Source of the DNA: Actinomycetota bacterium
GTDB taxonomy: Bacteria; Actinomycetota; Rubrobacteria; Rubrobacterales; Rubrobacteraceae
NCBI GenBank assembly: GCA_004563715.1
Contig: SIRX01000066.1
Span: 1-37,042, forward strand
Length of the DNA: 37,042 nucleotides
Direction: 5' to 3'
Position numbers and translations under genes: made by a program. Positions 32,192 to 37,042 of this stretch are shown piece by piece (position 1 is the first letter of the stretch; the number at the start of each line of letters is the position of its first letter). The notes beneath the pieces were generated by a model. That model was not told the origin of the DNA and ran no database searches. It saw nothing but the letters and a program-made list of their open reading frames with translations.

Positions 32192-33541
32192 GTGGAGTAC
32201 GATCCGTGGGTTCTATTTACCGACCTGGGTTGGATATTCCTGTTGCTGTTGATCGGCAAACTTCTGCGGGCCAAGTTGAAGCCCGTGCAGGTACTCTTCC
32301 TTCCGGCGAGCATAATAGCGGGGTTGTTGGGCCTGTTGCTCGGTCCAAACGCCCTCGGCATCATACCCTTCTCCGACCAGATAGCCGAATACCCGGAGGT
32401 GCTGATCGCGATAATCTTCGCGGCCCTGCCCCTGGGCGCTACCTTTGACCTGAGCTCGATCGCGGGCCGGGTCGGGGCTTTGTGGTCGTACTCCCAGGCC
32501 ATGTACATCATGATGTGGGGGGCGGGGCTGCTGTTCGCCCTGGCGGTGCTCGGTCTGATCTGGGACCTCCCCAACGGCTTCGGGGCCATGCTCGCCAGCG
32601 GTTTCGTGGGTGGACACGGCACCGCCGCCGCCGTCGGCACGGCCTTCCAGGACCTGGGCTTCGAGGAGGCCCAGTCGCTGGCCTTTACCGCCGCCACCGT
32701 GGGCGTAATAGCGGCGATCCTCGGCGGACTCGCCCTCGTGAAATGGGGGGCCAGGACGGGCAGGACCAACATCCTGGCGGACTTCAGCGACCTGCCGACC
32801 GAGCTTCGGACCGGCCTGATACCCCAGTCTCGCAGGGAGCCCATCGGGGAGGGAACGACCTCCCCGATGTCCCTGGAGCCGCTCGCTTTCCACCTCGGCC
32901 TCATAATAGTGGCCGCCGTGACCGCCTACTACCTGACCGAGGGCGCCGGGGCCATCTTCCCGGACCTCTCGATCCCGGTCTTCGCCGTCGCCTACGTCGT
33001 CGGGCTTCTGCTCCAGCTCACGCTGGTCCGCATCCGGGCTAGCAGGTACGTCGATCGGGACAACATCAACACGGTTACCGGCACCTCCACAGATCTCCTG
33101 GTGGCTTTCGGGATAGCCGCCATACAGCCGACCGTCGTGGCGGCCTTTCTGGTGCCGCTGGTCTTGCTGCTCGTCTTCGGCCTGCTCTACTGCTTCGTGC
33201 TGTTCCGGTTTCTCGCTCCCCGGGTCTTCTCCGAGTACGCTTTCGAGCGGGGCATCTTTACGTGGGGATGGTCAACGGGCGCGGTGGCTATGGGGGTCGC
33301 GTTGCTGAGGATCGTGGACCCCAAGCTGGAGAGCAAGACCCTCGAGGACTACGGCTTGGCCTACGTGCCCATAGCCCCGGTGGAGGTCGCGGTGGTCAGC
33401 CTGGCGCCGTTCCTCATCGCGGCCGGCTTTGCCTGGTCTTTCGCGATCGGCACGCTGGCTATCGGGATCGCGATCCTGGCCATAGCCAGGTTTGCCGGAT
33501 GGTGGGGCTCAGGCTCCTCTTTCAAGGAAAGCGGCGCCTGA
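32192..33541 (+). CDS. Sodium/glutamate symporter-like (GltS family) membrane protein
   Basis: 449 residues from GTG 32192, selected because GGGAGG is 7 nt upstream; GTG 32186 is inside that site. About twelve hydrophobic segments. Two inverted halves carry family motifs: ASGFVGGHGTAAAVGTAF near residue 130 and ERGIFTWGWSTGAVAMGVAL near residue 350, the pore-loop regions of GltS carriers. Family members bring in glutamate with sodium; substrate identity is inference, since diverged members transport other anions. It interrupts the usual pth-mfd neighbourhood and has its own promoter, so it is likely separately controlled. Confidence 0.8.
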   Translation: MEYDPWVLFTDLGWIFLLLLIGKLLRAKLKPVQVLFLPASIIAGLLGLLLGPNALGIIPFSDQIAEYPEVLIAIIFAALPLGATFDLSSIAGRVGALWSYSQAMYIMMWGAGLLFALAVLGLIWDLPNGFGAMLASGFVGGHGTAAAVGTAFQDLGFEEAQSLAFTAATVGVIAAILGGLALVKWGARTGRTNILADFSDLPTELRTGLIPQSRREPIGEGTTSPMSLEPLAFHLGLIIVAAVTAYYLTEGAGAIFPDLSIPVFAVAYVVGLLLQLTLVRIRASRYVDRDNINTVTGTSTDLLVAFGIAAIQPTVVAAFLVPLVLLLVFGLLYCFVLFRFLAPRVFSEYAFERGIFTWGWSTGAVAMGVALLRIVDPKLESKTLEDYGLAYVPIAPVEVAVVSLAPFLIAAGFAWSFAIGTLAIGIAILAIARFAGWWGSGSSFKESGA

Positions 33542-33589
33542 GCTGGCATCGGCTTTATTCTCCCCGAACGAGGCTCCTTGAAGCGTGAG

Positions 33590-33595
33590 TAGAAT
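33590..33595 (+). promoter_or_regulatory. Candidate -10 box for mfd
   Basis: TAGAAT directly precedes the ATG at 33596 and stands exactly 6 nt before an in-frame GTG at 33602, the same spacing as at 3864 and 16750. No -35 or Shine-Dalgarno sequence is seen. Confidence 0.4.
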
Positions 33596-36500
33596 ATGCG
33601 GGTGCCGGATAAGATACAGACGAGACGCGTGCAGGCCCCGCGTCGCGTTCGAACCTACCTCGCGGCCCGCGGCGAGAGCCCTACGCTACTCATAGCCTCC
33701 TCGGAAGAGGACGCCGGGCGTTACGCGCAAGACGCCGCGTGCTTTGCTGGCGGCCCGGTCGTGCACCTCCCGTCACGCGGCGTTCTCTACGGAGACGTCT
33801 TCGAGCCCGCGGTCTCCCGCGTGGGCCGCCGGCAGCGGGCGTTGCACTCGCTAGAGAAGGCCCGCCTGGTGGTGGCTGGGCCTCTGGCGCTCATGGAGCG
33901 GACGCCGCTCCACGAGCCGCTGGAGCTGGCGAGCGGAGTCGAGCTCGACCCGGACGCCACCCTGATCCGGCTGGCGGAGCTCGGTTACGAGCGGGTGGAC
34001 CGGGTCTACCGGCCCGGGGAGTACGCTGTGCGCGGCGGAATCGTGGATGTTTTCCTCAGCACCCGCCGGTCGCCGGTGCGGGTAGAGTGGTGGGGCGACG
34101 AGATCGAGAGCGTCCGGGCGATCTCCCTGGCGACCCAGCGGGTCGTACGCGAGCTGGAGCGCGTTACGGTCTACGCCGCCCGGGAGGGCGATCTCGCGGC
34201 CCTGGCCGCCGCGAGCGAAGAGGAGTGGCCCGAAGAGGCCCGGCGTGGCGTCCGCACGCCCGGGCTGGACCGGCTGCTGCTGGGCCTGGACCCCGTCCCG
34301 GTTGCGGAGCTGCTGCCCCAGGACGTACGAGTCTGGCGCGAGGAGCCGCGCGAGGGGCTCTCGGAAGACTTCGAGGACCTTGTTTTCGAGTTGTACGAAG
34401 GAGATCTGCCGGAGCCGGAACTGGAGTTCACCGGTGGCGAGGCGGACGAGCTGGTCTCGGCCCCGCCCGTGGCGGCGTTTGCCGACACCATCCGGGAGGC
34501 GGGGCGGCGTCTGGCAGCGCTCGTCGAGGACGGGCTCGCGGTGTTTATCGCATGCGGCTCCGGCGGCGAGGCGCGACGCACGGTCTACGCCTTCGGGGAG
34601 ATACAGCGCGAGGTTCGGGAGGCCGACCGGGTGGACGCGACCCTGCCGCCCGGCCTCTACGCCGTGCCCGGAGAAATCGAGGAGGGCTTCACCTACCCGG
34701 AGGGCGGGATCGCGGTCTTCCGCCGGGACGTGCTGTTCGGCCGCCGACGCCGGGCCCGGGAGGCGCGGCCCGGCCGCTCGTTCGCCTCGTTCGCCGACCT
34801 CAAGGGCGGGGACCTGGTGGTGCACGCGGCCCAAGGCATCGGGCGCTTCGAGGGGCTCGTGGCGAAAGAGGCCCTGGGCGTTACGCGGGACTACATGCAG
34901 GTCACCTACCGGGGCGGGGACACGCTGTTCGTCCCCTACGAGCAGATGGAGCTTCTGCACAAGTACATCGGCGGCGAGGACGCGCGGCTGGACAGGCTCG
35001 GCGGCGCGACCTGGTCCCAGGTCACGGACAAGGTCCGCGCCCGGGTCAAGGCGCTCGCCGGGGACCTCCTGCAGCTCTACGCGGCGCGGGCCAACGCCGA
35101 GGGCCTCGCCTTCCCGGAGGACGGCGATTGGGAGAAGGAACTGGAGGAGAGCTTCCCCTACCAGGAGACCCCCGACCAGCAAGCCGCCATCGCAGCGGTT
35201 AAGGCGGACATGCAGCAGCCGCACCCGATGGACCGGCTGGTCTGCGGCGACGTGGGCTTCGGCAAGACCGAGGTGGCGGTGCGGGCGGCGTTCAAGGCGG
35301 TGCTCGCGGGCAAGCAGGTCATGATGCTCGCGCCCACGACCATCCTGGTGCAGCAGCACGAGCGGACCTTCCGGGAGCGGCTGGGCGGCTTCGCCGTGCG
35401 GGTCGAGAGCGTCTCGCGCTTTCTAACGGCCGCCGAGCGGCGGCGGGTGCTCGCGGACTTCGCCGCCGGGGAGGTGGACGTGCTCATCGGGACGCACGCG
35501 CTGCTCGGCTCGGAGGTAAGGCCGAAGGACCTCGGCCTGATCGTGGTGGACGAGGAGCAGCGCTTCGGGGTGCGCCACAAGGAGCGCCTCAAGCAGTTCA
35601 AAACCAGCGTGGACGCCCTCACCCTCACGGCGACGCCCATACCGCGCACGATGCAGATGGGCCTCGCCTCCCTGCGGGACATAAGCATTATCGAGACGGC
35701 GCCCGCGGGGAGGCGGAGCATCCTCACCCACGTCGGCCCCTACGACGAGGACCTAGCCCGGCGGGCCATCGAGCGGGAGGTAGCCCGCGGCGGGCAGGTC
35801 TTCTTCGTGCACAACCGGGTGGAGACCATAGACGAGGTGGCCGGGCGGCTGCGGGAGCTTATTCCCGGCGTGCGCTTCGTGACGGCGCACGGCCAGATGC
35901 CGGAGCGGGCTCTGGAGGAGGTGATGCAGGGCTTTCTCGACGGGAAGGCCGACGTGCTGGTCACGACCACCATCGTCGAGAGCGGCCTGGACGTGGCGAC
36001 GGCCAACACCCTCATCGTGGACCGGGCGGACGCGATGGGCCTCGCGCAGCTCTACCAGCTCCGCGGCAGGATCGGGCGCTCCACCGAGCAGGCTTACGCT
36101 TATCTCTTCGCGCCGCTCGGGGCCACGGTCGAGTCTCAAAAGCGGCTCGAAGCGCTCATGGACTTCACGGAGCTCGGCAGCGGCTTCGCCGTCGCCATGC
36201 GGGACCTGGAGATCCGGGGCGCCGGGAACCTGCTCGGGGGCGAGCAATCCGGCCACATCGCGGCCGTCGGCTTCGAGATGTACCTGCAACTGCTGGAGGA
36301 GGCCGTGGCCCAGGCGCGAGGCGAGAAGATAGACCACTCTGGAGAGCGCCCGGTCATCGTGGAGCTGCCTCTGGACGCCTACCTCCCGCCGGAGTACGTC
36401 ACGGACGAGATCGAGCGCGTAGACCTCTACCGCCGCGCCTCGGGCGCCCGCTCGCTGGCCGAGGTGGACGACCTGGCCGAGGAACTCACCGACCGCTTCG

Positions 36501-36760
36501 GGCCGTTGCCCGAGCCCACCACCAACCTGCTCGGCATCTCGCGGGCCAAGATACTGGCCCGCGAGATAGGCGCAAACTCCGTCACCTACCGCTCCGGCGC
36601 CCTGACGATAACCGGCGTCACCGCCGAGACCCCCGCCCTGCTGCGCAAGGCCACCGGCGGCGCCGTCGGCGGCCGGGAAGGCCGGGTAACGGTGCGCTCG
36701 GAGAAAGAACCGCTGGAGCTGGCGGAGACCGCGCTCCGCGAGCTCGCGCGAACTTCGTAA
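33596..36760 (+). CDS. mfd: Transcription-repair coupling factor Mfd
   Basis: 1054 residues. The UvrB-like N-terminal part (about residues 1-330) includes YRPGEYAVRGGIVDVF. The RNA-polymerase interaction (CarD-like) domain at about 395-485 has GDLVVHAAQGIGRFEGLV. The helicase/translocase has Walker A CGDVGFGKTEVAVRAA near residue 550, the DEEQ box in VVDEEQRFGVRHKERLK near 651, TATPIPRTMQMGL, and the TRG/motif VI region LYQLRGRIGRSTEQAYAYLF near 820. The C-terminal TRCF domain ends near 1000. It displaces stalled RNA polymerase and recruits UvrA. Length is slightly under the E. coli protein. If transcription starts at the leaderless GTG 33602, the protein is two residues shorter. Confidence 0.97.
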   Translation: MRVPDKIQTRRVQAPRRVRTYLAARGESPTLLIASSEEDAGRYAQDAACFAGGPVVHLPSRGVLYGDVFEPAVSRVGRRQRALHSLEKARLVVAGPLALMERTPLHEPLELASGVELDPDATLIRLAELGYERVDRVYRPGEYAVRGGIVDVFLSTRRSPVRVEWWGDEIESVRAISLATQRVVRELERVTVYAAREGDLAALAAASEEEWPEEARRGVRTPGLDRLLLGLDPVPVAELLPQDVRVWREEPREGLSEDFEDLVFELYEGDLPEPELEFTGGEADELVSAPPVAAFADTIREAGRRLAALVEDGLAVFIACGSGGEARRTVYAFGEIQREVREADRVDATLPPGLYAVPGEIEEGFTYPEGGIAVFRRDVLFGRRRRAREARPGRSFASFADLKGGDLVVHAAQGIGRFEGLVAKEALGVTRDYMQVTYRGGDTLFVPYEQMELLHKYIGGEDARLDRLGGATWSQVTDKVRARVKALAGDLLQLYAARANAEGLAFPEDGDWEKELEESFPYQETPDQQAAIAAVKADMQQPHPMDRLVCGDVGFGKTEVAVRAAFKAVLAGKQVMMLAPTTILVQQHERTFRERLGGFAVRVESVSRFLTAAERRRVLADFAAGEVDVLIGTHALLGSEVRPKDLGLIVVDEEQRFGVRHKERLKQFKTSVDALTLTATPIPRTMQMGLASLRDISIIETAPAGRRSILTHVGPYDEDLARRAIEREVARGGQVFFVHNRVETIDEVAGRLRELIPGVRFVTAHGQMPERALEEVMQGFLDGKADVLVTTTIVESGLDVATANTLIVDRADAMGLAQLYQLRGRIGRSTEQAYAYLFAPLGATVESQKRLEALMDFTELGSGFAVAMRDLEIRGAGNLLGGEQSGHIAAVGFEMYLQLLEEAVAQARGEKIDHSGERPVIVELPLDAYLPPEYVTDEIERVDLYRRASGARSLAEVDDLAEELTDRFGPLPEPTTNLLGISRAKILAREIGANSVTYRSGALTITGVTAETPALLRKATGGAVGGREGRVTVRSEKEPLELAETALRELARTS

Positions 36761-36776
36761 GCAGACGCCCGCTTAC
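36757..36776. terminator. Small hairpin spanning convergent stop codons
   Basis: GTAAGC and GCTTAC (6 bp, 8-nt loop) include the TAA of mfd and the TAA of the opposite-strand gene. It may terminate both transcripts, but the stem is short and lacks T-runs. Confidence 0.35.
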
Positions 36777-37042
36777 CGCAGGTCGGTCCGGCGGGCGAAG
36801 AATGCCACCATCCCGCCAACAAGGGCGAACAGCAGCACCGGAATATTCAGGAGAACGGCATCGACTCCGAGGCTCCCCGGTTCTCCGGTGTACGAGTTGG
36901 GGTTCCAGAAGAGGTGCGGCAGGAACCACAGCATCGCGGTGCTCATTACCACCGAGGCCGCGGCTACCAGGATCTCCAGCCGTCCGGCGATCTTTCCAGC
37001 GAGCGCGCCGATACCTGCCGCACCCGCCGCCCATCCCAGGAA
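36773..37042 (-). CDS. Membrane protein, C-terminal part (truncated by the window edge)
   Basis: On the minus strand the frame is open from the window end to the TAA at 36775-36773, giving 89 visible residues with no start. Three hydrophobic segments are seen: WAAGAAGIGALAG at the beginning, ILVAAASVVMSTAMLWFLP in the middle and IPVLLFALVGGMVAFFA near the end, followed by a basic cap RRTDLR. A loop NPNSYTGEPGSLGVD separates the last two. It has the character of a small integral membrane protein with predicted outside loop rich in Gly and Pro. No family is recognised. It converges on mfd with a 12-bp gap. Confidence 0.6.
   Translation of the reverse strand, partial: FLGWAAGAAGIGALAGKIAGRLEILVAAASVVMSTAMLWFLPHLFWNPNSYTGEPGSLGVDAVLLNIPVLLFALVGGMVAFFARRTDLR

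Noticed and set aside
33851-35359. 502-codon minus-strand open frame inside mfd
   Set aside because: Antisense shadow of Mfd; no recognisable motifs.

Overview
The window comes from a high-G+C bacterium. Gene order and families point to an actinobacterium, most likely of the Rubrobacter type; this is inference from gene content, since no marker was searched. GTG and TTG starts are common, and many genes overlap by 4 bases (ATGA, GTGA or TTGA).

Layout. (1) 1-602: 3' end of a Crp/Fnr regulator. (2) 622-3766, minus strand: a tightly overlapped operon of a GT2 glycosyltransferase, a GT4 glycosyltransferase and an LPG-synthase/flippase-like membrane protein. (3) 3876-6710: two convergent membrane (GT-C type) glycosyltransferases whose 3' ends overlap by 90 bp. 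Blocks 2 and 3 look like an envelope glycan or glycolipid island. (4) 6765-8883: ECF sigma factor, zinc-type anti-sigma factor and a secreted/membrane protein with repeated Gly-Asp-Val strands, each overlapping the next by 4 bp. (5) 9011-16681: a peptide/nickel-type ABC transporter operon with two tandem promoters, short overlapping leader ORFs, a lipoprotein binding protein, two permeases, two ATPases and a second lipoprotein that appears to start at ATC. (6) 16762-22100: an S41 protease-like protein lacking the catalytic lysine, an SRPBCC protein, a small membrane protein, the primary-type sigma factor (minus strand), a DUF697 membrane protein and a two-HKD phospholipase D/cardiolipin synthase. 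(7) 22199-36760: a housekeeping run of recJ, ROK sugar kinase, rsmI, tatD, rsmA, ispE, tRNA-Gln(TTG), glmU, prs, rplY, pth, a GltS-like symporter and mfd. (8) 36773-37042: C-terminal end of a minus-strand membrane protein.

How they fit together. The housekeeping run joins rRNA methylation (rsmI, rsmA), isoprenoid and cell-wall precursor supply (ispE, glmU), PRPP synthesis, translation quality control (rplY, pth) and DNA repair (recJ, mfd). No CRISPR array, complete insertion sequence, prophage or recognisable defence system was seen. The more unusual signals are regulatory or at the level of single residues: chained leader ORFs before the transporter, the ATC start, the altered S41 active site, a repeated leaderless promoter arrangement (TAGAAT, 6 nt, GTG) at three genes, and a perfect 18-bp hairpin near the sigma factor gene.
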